Assembly: GCA_035772735.1 (NCBI GenBank)
Contig: JASDFA010000018.1
Coordinates: forward strand, 62,898,001-62,962,000
From: Datura wrightii
Lineage: Eukaryota; Streptophyta; Magnoliopsida; Solanales; Solanaceae
Length of the DNA: 64,000 bases
Direction: 5' to 3'
The notes under the pieces were generated by a model. That model saw only the letters and a program-made list of their open reading frames with translations. It was not told the DNA's origin and searched no databases. The position numbers and the translations under genes were made by a program. This document shows, in pieces, positions 31,641 through 45,182 of the stretch (position 1 is its first letter; every line of letters starts with the position of its first letter).

Positions 31641-32718
31641 TGTATAAAATTTGTTCTGATGTTGGTTACCACCGCACTAGTGGATGCACCCTGCCGAGCT
31701 GAGCGTGTTGGTGGAGCTGCTGAATTGGTGGCTAGGTCACAGCCTGTATTATAGCCCTGTCTGGCTAAGAGGTAGTCTCTCAGCAGATGTTCGGGCTTCC
31801 CACAACCGAAGCACGCGCCTAAATCCGCCAAGAACTCTCTGGTGTGCCTCCTACCACATCTCCCACAAACTGGAATGACGGACTCTCTTGACATGCTCCC
31901 CTGACCTCTAGAGCCTGATGTTATACCCCTCTGATCACGCCTAGGTTTGGATGGAACACTAGTTGAAGATGGCACTGGGGCTGATGATCTCTAGTGGGAC
32001 TGATGATGATGTCCTCCACTGAACCTATTTTGGGACTGTTCATAACACCCTGGCCTTCTTAGCCTCTCTCTCCTTCTCCTTCATCTAATCCGCCTCTTTC
32101 TGTTGGGTGTATATGACCAACCTCAAGAAATTTAGGTCACTATTCAACATAGCAGTCCTATACTCCTTGACCAGCGAATCTGATACTCCATTCACAAACT
32201 TGCTCATATGAGCCCTATGATCTACAACCATCTCCGGTGTTTATTTAGACAATAGGGTAAATTCTAAGGCATACTCTTGGACAATCCTGTGGTGTTGCTT
32301 CAAGTTGACGAACTCCGTCGCCTTCGCCTCCCTCAACTCTCTAGGGAAGAACCTATCCTAGAAGGTAGTCACGAACTCATCTCAACTCATGAGAATCGCT
32401 TCTACTACCCTACCATCCTTCCACTGGCGGTACCATATGTAAGAAATCCCCTTTAGCTGATAGGAGACTAAGTCTGCACTCTCCTCTGCAGTCACCCCCA
32501 TAATCTGGGTGATCTTCTTCACCTCCTCAATAAATTGATGCGGGTCCTCATCCACCTTCGACCCAAGAAACTTAGGTGGGTCCATCCTGAGAAAGTCTTA
32601 AACTCTAGTTGTTGTTGCATTCCCATTATGAGGAACATGGGCCACTGCCTACTGATTAACCTGAGCGGTCATAGCCTATGCCAACATCTGAAATACCGCT
32701 CTAATCTCAGCATGAATG
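31641..32718 (-). pseudogene. gag: T2 gag, broken
   Basis: Minus strand. The capsid region at about 32600-32200 (MDPPKFLGSKVDEDPHQFIEEVKKITQIMG, YQLKG) is partly open at 32585-32382. The nucleocapsid region, 31975-31640, has CGRCGRRHT and the knuckle CFGCGKPEH with tyrosine in place of the last cysteine (LRDY), as in T1. The first 40 or so codons and the primer site are deleted. Confidence 0.82.
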
Positions 32719-35023
32719 TGTCATGATCCGAATGTAGACTCGGATCGAGACACGAAACAAGAAACCCCGAGAGGCTCTGATTCAACCTATGGCATGAACA
32801 TAACGTCTATACTCAACATCATAAAGCGGAAGATCAACATAATTAACATAGAGAAAGTCTGCATATATATGTATCAATCTTAAATTGAATCAACAAGGAC
32901 TAAATGATTTCTACATAACGTCTGAAAAGCCTCTAACATAACTGATGACTTCATGGGACAGCACCTCCAACTAGCTCGACAAAATCTGAAACTGAAAGAA
33001 CATAACAAACTATAGATGACTGAACGTCCTAAAAGGATGAGGACTCACCAACACCAGCTGGACAGGTCTGAAAGGGAAAAAAGGGCTAATGATGTGGCTG
33101 AGACTGATCCCTCGGACCTGTATCATAAAACGATACAGCATAGAGTATGCGGTAAGTACTTGGAAATGTACTGAGTATGCAGGGTAAATAAAAATGGATA
33201 GTTAAAATACATAATAGTTCGTAAGAGTAGGACAATATGATCATAACGTAAATATCATAATGTAAACGTAAGGGCTCAAGGTTTTCAAAACATTCATAAA
33301 TCAGTCATAATCATAATTATAGGATAAAAGCTTCATTAAAAATGACTTGAGCCAAAGTAACATAACATAATCATACGTAAATCATAAGGAACAATGAAAT
33401 ATTCTTATAACCGACATACCCCACATGAGCACATATCGAGCCCGACCTGTAAACCCCTTGTCAGGAGGGTGTTCGTACCTTTCCAAGGGTAGAACCATGA
33501 AAAGAGGTGTGATATGACTCATGAAAGGCCCATACGGGCAAAAGGGAACAGTCCCAAGGGAGGTCCCACCATGGCTATGTTGGCACGTAGTTTTGAGACT
33601 CGGGGTGTGCTTGGACCTCGAATCTACTCGGTGTTAATTACTATTCCCAAAACATATATAATGATCATTATAGTAGGGAAAACATACATGAGATTCATGG
33701 TCTAGTTTAAATCATAATAATCATAAGCATGCTTGAAATACGTAAACTAGCTATGTAATAAGGTCTGTGAGTCGGCCATAATCATAAGTCCATAAATCAT
33801 GAAATTCATGCATACTTGTAAAACATGTATAAACTTGACATTTCATAAATCCATGATAAGTACTTAAGAGAAATCATATCGTAAAGCATAAATCATAATT
33901 GGACTAATTTAGATCAAGATCATAATGAAATCACAACTTGTCTTTTCATAAAAACATACATAATTGGGCATAATTAGATTTAAATTCAAATCTATAAATT
34001 TATATTTGAAATAACAATAAAACATGATTTAATACATGAAAGGGATTGACCCATAGATAGATCATAGAGAATTTCACAAGAATTGAAATAAACCCCATAG
34101 ATCATGAAACTTGAATCTAGCATTAAAATACATGGAAATTGAGGAGAGTTTTGAGCATGAGAATGAAAGAAACTCTCATCATAGCCTCACATACCTGGGT
34201 AAATCGAATTCACACTACCACTTTAAAACCCAAAGGAAATTGAAGAAATTTTGATGAAATTCCTCAAACTTGATTTTCAAAGAAGGCTCTAGGTTGCATG
34301 CATGGAGTGGGGATTTCTAGAATGAACTTACTCCCCTTAAAGTACACGATTCAGATCTTATAACGACATAGTTTAGGACCCTAAGGCTTAGTAATTATGA
34401 AAATACCCTTAATGAAAAACCTGGAAAATCTGCACTGCCAATGACCACGACTGATCCAACAGGACGTCCCTTGATACCACGACTCGTGGTATCCGTCCGT
34501 TACTTTTTCTATCACTTTTTAACTTCTTTGATCTTGATACAATGAATCAACAAAATGGGTAGTTACTATGAACGACGACCCATTACTGCCTCCTGTTACC
34601 TCACTAGATTCCAACTTAGGTCCCCAACAATGACTGGTTAGGACGAGTCGTTACCAGTCCCAACGGCTCGTCATTTCTAGCTGTTACCATAACTGCTCAT
34701 CTCTTGGAATTCCTCCCAGTGGAAACTTACTACGACTTGTTGTTACCATCAACGATTCATCCCATGACTCGTGCCATTCTTCTTTGCCTAAAACCATCCA
34801 CCTATCGACCCATTCCAACGATCCGTTACTTCAACCAACGGGTCGTCCTGAGACCCGTCACTTCCCATCCTACCCCTATAGATTCCTACCATGGGCACTT
34901 CCAATGGGTCATTAATACCATCAATGACCCGTACCATGACTCATTCTGAGAAGAAATCTCATATTTTTGCTACTTTTCATTTCAAATCCCAAGTCTAGTC
35001 CTAGGGACTTCCGGGGTCTTACA
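32719..35023 (-). repeat. T2 5' LTR
   Basis: 2305 bp; on the minus strand TGTAAGACCCC (35023) to GATCATGACA (32719). Near 34473-34493 two perfect 10-bp arms, GATACCACGA and TCGTGGTATC, face each other around one base, within a GC-richer block at 34430-34950. No gene seen. Confidence 0.87.
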
Positions 35024-35355
35024 GAGTGACCTTCTTGGGAAAAGGATATGCTGGTGCTGGCAGGGCTTGCTTATGCCCATCTTCATTGCTATTGTAATGG
35101 ACATTTCCATTGCCAATCCTTCTACCATTCTCTTAGCATGGAGGCATATTTCTGCAAATGTGTATAGCATCATTTAGAATGATAGAGAGATACTTCATTT
35201 CATGACGTAGATCATAACATAAGAAAATTTTCCTAAAACGTCTTATAGCCTCTTCTGCATAAGTGTGGCACGCTTCACACCCACAGAAAAAACTCTACTC
35301 AACGCGGCTTTCAAATAGCCTAGGACACTCTAAACCTTTATTCTTATACCAAGTT
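35024..35355 (-). pseudogene. gag: T3 primer site, leader and gag start
   Basis: Minus strand. TGGTATAAGAAT at 35351-35340 is a primer site with mismatches to the tRNA-iMet complement. The gag start at about 35166 reads MPPC, a stop, then ENGRRIGNGN..., after an acceptor-like TTTGCAG as in T1. Cut by T2 at 35023. Confidence 0.75.
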
Positions 35356-36219
35356 TGTCATGACCCAAACTGAAACCCTAGATCGAGACACGAGACCTAG
35401 AACCACGAATGGCTCCAAGTCAACCCATGGCATGAACATAGCAACTAAAGAGCATACATTAAAGAGAAAATTAATAGCTTAAATATGGATAAGAGGAAGT
35501 TTGAATAACATAATGAATATCGAACGATAACATCACAATGCTACATCTCAAGTTGAATGCTTCTCCATGTTTGAAAAAGAATCTACTAACTGATGAGATG
35601 CTGGGAAAAGCTCCCAGCAATCTCCAAGTTTTACACAAAAGGACAACATCAAACTAAAAATTTAGACAGCCTCGAATAATGTGGACTCACCCAAGGCAGG
35701 GCTAGTCTGAGTTGATAAGAGAAATGAGCTATCGGTGAGGTTGAACTGGATCACCTGAACCTATATCATGAAATGATATAGCATAGAGTATGCGGTCAAT
35801 ACTTTGAATGTACTAAGTATGTAAGGTAAGTAAAACAAGTTGAATAAATGTTAACTGAAATCTTGGTTATTAATATAAATCATTAAATCATGAGAGTAAG
35901 GACTGCATGCTAAAAACTGTATCTGAGACATACATTGTCATATGTTGAGTATCATATATGAACATAATGACCCAAAGTTACAAATAGGAACGACTCTTCA
36001 TAGCTAAAATCGTAAGTAAAAGCTCATAAACTGATCATTGGGTCAAATCTGCTGTAAAACATAATATCATAATTAATGAACATGAATAACTAAAATTGTG
36101 ATGGACAATGGAAAACTCGTCATAACCGATATCATCATAATAGAGCTTAAGTGATGCCCTAACTATCACACTCAAGTGGGTAGAGCCATTAAAAATCTTG
36201 ATAAGGCTAAGGATGATAC

Positions 36220-37729
36220 TATTTGCACTCCAGCGCACTCGCAAGTGTACGCGGTCGTACAAGTAATACAGTGGCCCTTTTTAAGAGCCGGATGTTGAAC
36301 CCACAGGGAATGGACCAATTTAGCAAATTATGAAGTTCAAGTGTAAGATAACCTTCACAAGTGTTGATTAGAGAAGTTTTTGGTAATTTATAATTAAGTT
36401 TTGGGGTGGTCACAAAATAATCTGAAAATAATATAAGAAGAAAATAGAGCTAAGGCCTGTCAATCATGCAATGCTATATTTTGTAATGGTTCAAGTATGA
36501 TATCATCAATTGTTGTCTCACATAGTTGAAAATGCGATGTTCATGGTCTCTCGAGCCTCTAAACACAACAAACTAGCCTCACAACTACATCATTGAGCGG
36601 GGATGTGATATCCTAGTACGTGGGCAATTCAACTACATGGATGTGGTTTAGGGGGTTTATGCTCTTGATTAGGGACTTTCGTACCTCTAATCATTTAATC
36701 CAACTTAACTTCTCTCATCCCGTTTTATCAACCAAGAAAGGAAAATTAGGTATATTTTCTATCCTAATTGCGAATCATATCAAAAGATAAGAACTTGCTC
36801 CCTACATTCTCTTGTTCTAGCCCAGGGTTACTCTCTCAAGCTTTTACCTAAGCTTAACGCATTTGTTTTCATGCTAATCAAGCATAAAAACAATAATGAA
36901 GAACGTCAGATAAAACAACAATTAACAACTCAAACCAAAACGAATTCATGCAATTCATATCACGTGGCCTCAACCCTAGAGGAAGGGTTTTAGCCACTCA
37001 TGTTCGTATAATAACTTAAAAACATCATTAAAGTAGAGTACTTACAAGAATAGGTAAAAGAGAATGTAAATTTGGTGAACCCTAGGTGAGTTCTTCACTT
37101 CTCCCTTCGTTCCTCTACGATTTTCCGAAAATATTTCGTGACCAATGATTTTAGAAGCTAAGGGTTCAATTTATAGTAAATAGGGAACTTGCAAATTTTT
37201 GCCTGTCGTGGAATTGCTCCGTGGTACGGAGGTGGATGCGCCAATTTGCCTCCGTGACACGGAGGTAATGCGTAAGCTCACTGGAAATCGCCTTAAAATG
37301 ACATTCGTCCGAGGCATGGCGCGATGGCAACGTGGCACGATGCCTAGGATGCGCGATGGCCTGCGTGACACGGCCTCTAGCGTGCAGATGTGCTTAGCGT
37401 GGCACGGCGCTGGCGCGCAGGCGGTCTGATTTGTTGCATTCTCTCGTTCCTGGCATTGGCGTGGCACGGCGCTGGGCGTGGCCAGCTTTTCCATGGCATG
37501 CTTTCTTGCCTACTTTTGCAATTTTCTTCCAAATCCATTCTTCCACTTCACCCACCATTATTTAGTCCCTCAAATGCATTTTTCACCTACAAAACAAGGA
37601 CTAATCATGTTGGTTAGTACACATCCAAATTTACATAAAATCACATGATAATGTAAGTGTATAAACAAACAAACATGACTAAATCAAGTTATAAAATAGC
37701 ACTTGGGCAAGCAATTATGCCCAAGATCA
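36220..37729 (-). repeat. G1 3' LTR
   Basis: 1510 bp. The minus-strand start TGATCTTGGGCA at 37729 has the terminal pair CTTGGGCA/TGCCCAAG. Palindrome block at about 37200-37500 with CCTCCGTGACACGGAGG at 37249-37265. TATA (ATTTATA on plus) at 37169-37175. Lacks about 70 bp near 36715 that the 5' LTR keeps. Confidence 0.92.
37169..37175 (-). promoter_or_regulatory. LTR TATA box, G1 3' LTR
   Basis: TATAAAT on the minus strand, directly downstream of the palindrome block. The same position is seen at 43180-43186, 57590-57596 and 63310-63316 in the other G LTRs. Confidence 0.55.
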
Positions 37730-39619
37730 CTACCCCACACTTAAAGCCTTGTTCGTCCTCGAACAACCCTTTTACATCTCATGCACAGGAAGATTCACAC
37801 ATAGCCAATTGAGCAAGACAATTCAAGCTACGGCTACAACGATTGTTTATCGATAGCAAGTTAAAATAGATCATGAAAGATTTAACCCTTAAAATAAAAT
37901 ATAACTATGTGAAGACTTCCCAACCTCAAGAATTGACTCTTAATCTCAACAAACTCATGCAAATCAACCAACCAAGAAATCCAACATTAATTTTATCCTT
38001 TATTAAACATGTGCCCTCACAACAAGAGAGTTACCCATTTTTACTCACACATTTTCAAATCATACTGTGTATGGGTATATAAATAAGAATTAAGCTCACT
38101 CTCACAAAGAATTCACATGCCAAGTGTATTGACCCATAAGCTTGACCTTAGTGTATTACTTCACTAATTTAAGGATGTTCGAATGTCATATCAAGTAGGA
38201 CTTATCAGGTTGTAATGTAAGCTAAAGGACGGGTATGTACTATTATGGATAATAATAGTGACTATCTTTCCCAAGCGCTTTTAATACATTACACATTCAT
38301 TGCGGACATCTCTTCTCTTACTTCACCCTCGTTCTTTTCACTCTTAAATTTTCTCTTCTTGTTCCCATTTCTTTAAGCACGCTTAGTTTATTAGTAAGGT
38401 GAACTTAAGCAACTTTTTCATTCATTTGTTTTCTTACTCCCTACCAATACTCAAGCATTTTCAAACAAGTGCACCTTAGACCTTTTCTCAACTCCCACAA
38501 CTGTTATTTTTCCTTCGTTTTCATGATTCCCATTCCTTTACTCTTTTGGATTTTTCACTTAAGCGCTTAGGAGTTTTGGATCAAATTCAAGGCTAATGAA
38601 ACAGAAAGGATTAAGCTTATGTTGTAGCTACCAAAGAATAGGCTTAAGGATTAATGGGGCTGACTAGGATTATACATTCAAGGTAGGTAAAATGAGGGTT
38701 AAAAATTAGGCTCATTCAAAGAAATGCCTAAATCATCTCCTACAATCTACATCCTTCATTTTATTTTGTATACACACCAGGAAAGTTCTAGACCCTACAC
38801 AATACCATGGAATATCAAAAAATCTTACACTCACAGCACATGCTCAATTCAGGACACAGTCAGTAGACTCTTAACTCAGCTAATCACAAGAATTGAAAAT
38901 TAAGCTTTAAGCACATCGAGTCACATTCAAAAGCCTAGGTGTCTCAAACAAAGTTATACACTTCTTACACGCTTCAACACTGACCACACTTGCATCTTAC
39001 TATCATGTGTAGCACATAACAAGAACATCAAACCATCAAGTAGCTACAGGTTCAAGAACCAAAACCTATTGACTAATTTTCCCTCAAGACGGTCTTCATC
39101 CATCCATTGTCGGGAACAGTCCCTAACTATGACTATATACAACTATACACAGACATAGAAAATTTTTATTCTTCGGTTCAAAGTTTTTCTTTTCGGAAAA
39201 GAACCGAAAAGAAAAACCAACGGGTGAGTGAATCATGCTCAAATCAAAAAGTTTAAACTTTTCCTCAACAAATATATTAAGCACCACATTCACCCAAAGT
39301 CATTAAGCACAAAATTTTCAAAATTTCCCTCATCCCACACTTGAATCATGCTATGTCCCCATAGCATCAAATTAAAATGGAAAAAGGGTGAGAAATACTC
39401 CCTGGGCCTCTAGGCCTAGCTAACAGAATATTTTTCTTCCTTTGAACAAGTGGGTATTCGACCCCACACTTTTCCTCTTTCATACTTCTTAGCTTCCTCC
39501 TCAAAAGGTACTCAGACTTTCCTTCCATCTTTGCTTAATTCTCCACCAGAAACAACAACAAGATGAAAATAAACAAAATCAACACAAATTAAAAATACAA
39601 AATTTGTACTTGTGGTACC
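37730..39619 (-). other. G1 3' non-coding region
   Basis: No gene. Polypurine tract complement CTACCCCACACTT at 37730. Shares blocks with family A at about 38560, 38759-38797 and 39090-39130, although the LTRs of the two families differ. Confidence 0.65.
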
Positions 39620-39637
39620 CTTGGGTTGCCTCCCAAG
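39620..39637 (-). other. AGGCAA hairpin, G1
   Basis: Minus strand CTTGGG-AGGCAA-CCCAAG, a perfect 6-bp stem, just after the coding part. Preceded by GCCGCGATGTAAAATTAGGCGC. Confidence 0.75.
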
Positions 39638-39649
39638 AAGCGCCTAATT

Positions 39650-40446
39650 TTACATCGCGGCATGATGTGGACTATCCTTTTCAGACATCCTCATACCCAT
39701 GTGCCCATTCAAGAACCATCTTCTTATCTTTTTATTTTTCGAGGGAACATCCACCACTCTGTCCCTCTCTTCCTCTAACTCCTTCTCTAATAGAAGCCCT
39801 TCATCAGATTCGGGCTGAAAAGCAATCATCTCCTGTGTCTGTGGACCTGTGGAATCTGCCACCCCACACTTAGCCTCTTCTAACACACTGACCTTACAAA
39901 GGTCTCTGTAATGTGTGGGTGGGTTAATCTCTTGGTAGACCCGAAAGAGTTCTTTCTCGTCGTCGATCTCATTTTCAGGATCCCTGCTCTTACATTAATA
40001 ATCGCTCCTCCAGTGGCCAAGAATGGCCTTCCCAAGATCAGGGGTACCTTGTCATCAACTTGAAAATCCAATATGACGAAATCAGCAGGTATAATAAACT
40101 TACCCACTTTGATGAGAAGTTCCTCAATTATTCCCTCTGGTGCCACATGCGACCTGTCTGCCAGCTGCAGTATCAATCTTGTTGGTCTCGGTTGACCCAA
40201 CCCCAAGGTATTAAACAAAGATAAGGGCATTAGATTAACTACTGCCCCTAAATCACACAGAGCTCTTATCACCTCAACTTTACCAATTTGTATGGGGAGG
40301 GTAAAACTCCCTGGGTCTCTGAGCTTTCTAGGTATTTTGCTCATTACCATGTGGCTGCACTCCTCAGTCAGTGCTATTGTTTGAACATCCACCAACCTGA
40401 CTTTGTTGGCCACCACATCTTTCAAGTATTTAGCATATCTGGGCAT
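39650..40446 (-). CDS. G1 aspartic protease and tail
   Basis: Minus strand. The open frame 40446-39880 (188 codons) holds YAKYLKDVVANK, LRDPGSFTLPIQIG, CDLGAVVNLMPLSLF with the catalytic Asp, LILQLADRS and PLILGRPFLATGG: a complete retropepsin-like domain. A short tail in another frame (39886-39650) is Glu rich. It is the C-terminal part of a Gag-PR polyprotein whose upstream frame is broken. As in A2 and A3 there is no RT after it. Confidence 0.82.
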
Positions 40447-42165
40447 TCCCTACAAGACATCAAGCAAAGACAAATTTATGTGAAGTTCTTTAAAAATATC
40501 AAAGAACTTTCTAAAGAATTCTTCCTTCTTGCTCTTTTTGAATCTTTAAGGAAATGGTGGTGGTGGTCTCTGTGCTGGCTGAAATGATGATTTTCCATTT
40601 TGTTGCCCAACACTCTAATTCTCTTCTTCTTCAGTGGATGGTCCCGTTCTAACCAACTCTGGCTGCACCTCGTTTCTCTTCTCTTTTAGTGGTGCATCAG
40701 CCAATTGCTTGCCACTTGTCAGGCTGATGGCATTGACCTGTGGAGGGTTTGTATCTTTATCACTGGGTAATCCTCCCTACAGTCTAGTGTGGTGAGAAGC
40801 TGTTATTTGATATATGCTTCTCTAGATTGCGGGTGGCCAACTGCTGATTTTTAAAATCTGATGCCATCCTCGCCTGATTCTCTGCCAATTGGGTCTGTGC
40901 CTCCATGATCTTCTGCAATGTCTCCTCAATGTTGCTGCTCAACTGGCAATCATTCTGCCTATTCTGCTGCTAATACTACCGTTGTTGAGGTTGCTGGTAG
41001 CTTTGCCTTTGATTTCCACCCCAAGAAAAATTCGGGTGTCTCGGCCAATTCTTGTTGTAATTGTTTCCAAAATTCTGATTGTTCCTCTGAACATTCCCAA
41101 CAAAATTTACCGATTTCGTATTGACCCCACATGATTCTGCATTATGCCCATTATTGTCGCAGTTTCACACCAACTCGGAGCTTGTCTGATGCTGAAATGA
41201 TGCTAGTTATGCCGCCAAGGCATTTACACCATCTATCTCTATCAGCCCTACTGTTCTCTTTCCTGTCCCTCTCGATGACTCGTTGTGCCACTCTGGATTT
41301 CCCTAAGCAATTCTGTTCAACAAGGTGTACAGCTCATCATTGGTCTTCTCTAATGCTTGCCCACCCGATGCAGAGCCTAGTAAAATTTTAGTGTGTAGGT
41401 CTAGACTTTCTAAAAAGGTATGGGCTAGCACTTCATTGGACTTCTGATGATGGGGGCAGTCTCTCAATAATGACTTGAATCTCTCCCAAGCCAAGTACAA
41501 GTTCTCCTCCGGCCTCTACTTGAAACTTAAAATTTCACTCCTGAGTTTGGCAGTCTTTCCTGAAGGGAAGAATCTGATAAGGAACTTCTTTGCCAAATCA
41601 TCCCAAGAAGTTTATGGAATTCAGTGGCTCAGATTTCAACCACCTCTTTGCCTCTCCCAACAATGAGAATGGGAAGAGGGTAAGTCGGACATAATCTGTG
41701 GACACTCCGGTGGGGACGAACGTGTCACTAATCTCAAGAAAGTTCTTTAAGTGCTGTTGTGGGTCCTAGTGAACTGGCCACTAGAATGTAACAGCTGCAC
41801 CATATTTTATTTCAATTCAAAGTTTCCTGTAGGTTCCGGTTTGCGGATACTATAGGTCACTTTTGTCGCTAGTGGGATGGCCACTTCGCGAACTGGTTGG
41901 GCTGCCATGATATCAGGTAACAACTTTGCTAAATACAACTTCAACTCCTACTTTATAACTTTCAAATAAAATAAATAATATTTGATTTTCATGATCAAAC
42001 ATCCACCGAATAACTCAATTCTGCCGGTGGTTGTTTTTGTAACCTCTCCTAAATTCTCTTTAGCTTTTTCTCTAGAGCTTCCCTCCTGCGTAAATGAATT
42101 TGACGTTCAGGTTCAAGCAACGTTCCACTAGCTCTCTATTCCTTGCCAGCTCTGCAAGGACAACC
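40447..42165 (-). pseudogene. gag: G1 gag, broken
   Basis: Minus strand. Begins near 42165 with ELARNRELVE and no ATG. Readable segments in different frames: PVREVAIPLATKVT, the DDLAKKFLIRFFPSGKTAKLRSEILSFK capsid part at about 41600, LAWERFKSLLRDCPHHQKSNEVLAHTFLESL (41500-41303) and NPNFSW-like linker text. Several stops and frameshifts. Homologous to A2 gag, so families A and G share gag. Confidence 0.8.
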
Positions 42166-42218
42166 TATCACCTGTAATATATCAGACTAAGACCAAGTTT
42201 CTCAACACTTAAGGAAAT

Positions 42219-43773
42219 TAATACAGTGGCCCTTTTTAAGAGTCGATGTCGAACCCACAGGGAATGGACCAATTTAGCAAATTATGAAGTTCAAGTGTAA
42301 GATAACCTTCACAAGTGTTAATTAGAGAAGTTTTCGGTAATTTATAATTAAGTTTTGGGGTGGTCACAAAATAATCTGAAAACAATATAAGAAGCAAATA
42401 GAGCTAAGGCCGGTTAATCATGCAATGTTATATTTTGTAATGGTTCAAGTATGATATCATCAATTGTTGTCTCACATAGTTGAAAATGCGATGTTCATGG
42501 TCTCTCAAGCCTCTAAACACGAAAAACTAGCCTCACAACTACATCATTGAGCAGGGATGTGATATCCTAGTTCGTGGGAAATTCAACTACATGGATGTGG
42601 TTTACGGGGTTTATGCTCTTGATAAGGGACTTTCATACCTCTAATCATTTAATCCAACTTAGCTTCACAACTACTTCTACGAGTAGTGGAGTGATAATTC
42701 TAAGCCGGTATCTTGCTCTCATCCCGTTTTATCAACCAAGCAAGGCAAATTAGGTATATTTTCTATCCTAATCGCGAATCATATCGAAAGATAAGAACTT
42801 TCTCCCTACATTCTCTTGTTCTAGCCTAAGGTTACCCTCTCAAGCTTTTACCTAAGGTTAACGCATTTGTTTTCATGGTGATCAAGCATAAAAACAACAA
42901 TAATGAAGAATGTAAGACAAAACAACAATTAACAACTCAAACCAAAATGAATTCATGCAATTACAATCATATCACGTGGCCTCAACCCCAGAGGAAGGGT
43001 TTTAGCCACTCATGTTTGTACAATAACTTAAAACATCATTAAAGTAGAGTACTTACAAGAATAGGTCAAAGAGAATGTAAAATTGGTGAACCCTAGGTGA
43101 GTTCTTCACTTCTCCCTTCGCTCCTCTACGGTTTTCAGAAAATATTTCGTGACCAATGATTATAGAAGCTAAGGGTTCAATTTATAGTAAATAGGGAATT
43201 TGCAAATTTTGGCCCGTCGTGGAATTTCTCTGTGGCACGAAGGTGGACGCGCCAATTTTCCTCCGTGACACGGAGGTAACATGTAAGCTCACTGGAAATC
43301 ACCTTCAAATGACATTCGTTCGAGGCATGGCATGATGGCAACGTGGCACGGCGCCTAGGATGTGCGATGGCCTGCGTGACACGGCCTCTAGCGCGCAGAT
43401 GTGCCTAGCGTGGCACGGCGCTGGCGCGCAGGAGGCCTGATTTGCTGCATTCTCTTGTGCCTGGCATTGACGTGGCATGGCGCTGGACGCGGCACACGCA
43501 CAGTGTGGCACACTGCCTGGCGCGGCCAGCCTTGCCATGGCATGCTTCCTTTCCGACTTTTACAATTTGCTTCCAAATCCATTCCTCCACTTCGCCCACC
43601 ATTATTTAGTCCCTCGAATGCATTTTTCACCTGCAAAACAAGGACTAATCTTGTTGGTTAGTAAACATCCAAATTTATATAAAATCACATGATAATGTAA
43701 GTGTATAAATAGTCAAACATGACTAAATCAAGTTATAAAATAGCACTTGGGCAAGAAATTATGCGTAAGATCA
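42219..43773 (-). repeat. G1 5' LTR, inner end deleted
   Basis: Aligned to 36265-37729 of the partner LTR. Palindrome block at about 43205-43545 with CCTCCGTGACACGGAGG at 43260-43276; TATA at 43180-43186. Confidence 0.9.
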
Positions 43774-43841
43774 GATACCATGATATCGATATCAAACTAA
43801 GGCCCTTTGGGGTTAGGGGAAAACTCTCTTAAGAGGTACCA

Positions 43842-43866
43842 ATATATATATACACACACACACACA
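43842..43866. repeat. (TA)n(CA)n microsatellite
   Basis: Five TA then about eight CA units inside the T3 LTR. Confidence 0.9.
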
Positions 43867-45182
43867 TACTTACGTTGGTGCTTAGTTTTGAGATCGGGGA
43901 ACCTTGAATCCTCAAGCCTACTCGGTGCTAGACACTACTCCCAAAACATGCATAGTACTCCCATCATTTTTCAACAAAGATGAAATCATAATTACATGCA
44001 TAGTCTGAAATTTGAACATGGGGAATCTTGACTTCAAATCATATCATAAGTTCCATTGGGAGTCTTGACTCCAAAATATATGATAAGCTGATCTTATTAG
44101 CCTTGGCTAAATCATGAAACATACTTAACTTGTGTGGGCTTGCCCAAATCTTAAAATCTTTTATACTTGAAATATAATTCATAAATAAAAATCATGGATT
44201 CATATATGGATAATTTATAAACATTCATTCACGCAAGATATCTCATCATACTTGAAATCATGAATCATAACTTGACTTTCATAAAACTTGCATAATAGGG
44301 AATAATTTATAATAACTTGAAATCATGAAATTATAATCAAATTGTGTAATAAATTTGCCCGTTAATCTTAAAACATACTTCAAAACAAGAGGGGATTAGA
44401 CCCACAAACATATCATAGAGAATTTCATAAAATTGGGTTAAAACCCTATAAATCCATATACTTGAATTAGAATTAGAATTCATGAACTTAAGGACAAATT
44501 TGGGTCTGAGAGTAAAAAAAACTCTTATTCATAGGCCTACATACTTGGATAAACTAATTCTCAAATTATCATTGAAAGCCCAAGAAAATTGAGGAAGAAT
44601 TGAGAGAATTCTAGATTGATCTTCAAAGAGAAACTCAAAGCTCTGCATGCATGGTAGCCTAACAACTTGAGATAGGCTAAACCCTCTTAAAACACTCCTT
44701 TCAGGACTTAAAATGACATAGTTTAGGACTTAGGAGACAAAAATTTCGAAAATACCCTTAATGATTCGCTTGGAAAAATGCTCACTGCCAGACATACGAC
44801 CCGTACCATGAGTCATACAATTGACCTACGACACATGGATTCCTCCCGTAGCTAGCCAGTCTAATTTCTCCAACTCTCTGATTGTTTCCACAACTCATAA
44901 TTCAGTACTACGAGTCGTACAATCACTCATAGGACCAATACCTGATAACCCCATAGCATACTATGACTCTATGACCATGAGTCGTGCCACCAAATCACAA
45001 CTAATAGGGTGGACTTGTGGTCTGGGGAAAAAAGTCATGGAACTGAACCAGGGTTTTCCTACGACCCATACCATCTGATCATGACTCGTACATTCAATCG
45101 TACTAAGACAGAATTTCTAGACTTTTTCTGTTGAACATACTTCAAATTATGAATCTAGTCTAGGAACTTTTGGGGTGTTACA

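Larger units (their letters stand above)
30594..35023 (-). mobile_element. T2: truncated Tekay/Del-type chromovirus
   Basis: Minus-strand element with 5' LTR 32719-35023, gag, PR and the first half of RT, cut at 30594 by the T1 LTR. Primer site and gag start were deleted: the LTR end GACA runs straight into mid-gag (HAEIRA). T2 itself sits in the gag leader of T3. Confidence 0.85.
36220..43773 (-). mobile_element. G1: Athila-like element, family G
   Basis: 7554 bp, minus strand, flanked by GATAC (36215-36219 and 43774-43778). 3' LTR 36220-37729, 5' LTR 42219-43773, broken gag, an open protease, no RT, integrase or ORF3. A deletion has removed the primer site and the first 46 bp of the 5' LTR as read from the inside (junction at about 42219). 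Confidence 0.9.
35024..45182 (-). mobile_element. T3: Tekay/Del-type chromovirus, LTR and leader only
   Basis: Minus strand. 5' LTR 35356-45182 (interrupted by G1, own length about 2.27 kb) and 0.33 kb of leader with the start of gag. The rest lies beyond T2 or is lost. Inserted in the 3' non-coding region of G2. Confidence 0.85.
35356..45182 (-). repeat. T3 5' LTR, split by G1
   Basis: Parts 35356-36219 and 43779-45182. Minus-strand ends TGTAACACCCC (45182) and GGGTCATGACA (35356). A (TA)n(CA)n microsatellite lies at 43842-43866. Region 44780-45090 has degraded acgactcgta-type inverted motifs. Confidence 0.87.

Noticed and set aside
37390..37617. Cys/Arg/Ala-rich open frames in G LTRs (also near 43401, 57609, 63421)
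   Set aside because: Products of the GC-rich LTR block in several frames at once; no frame is preferred between copies.
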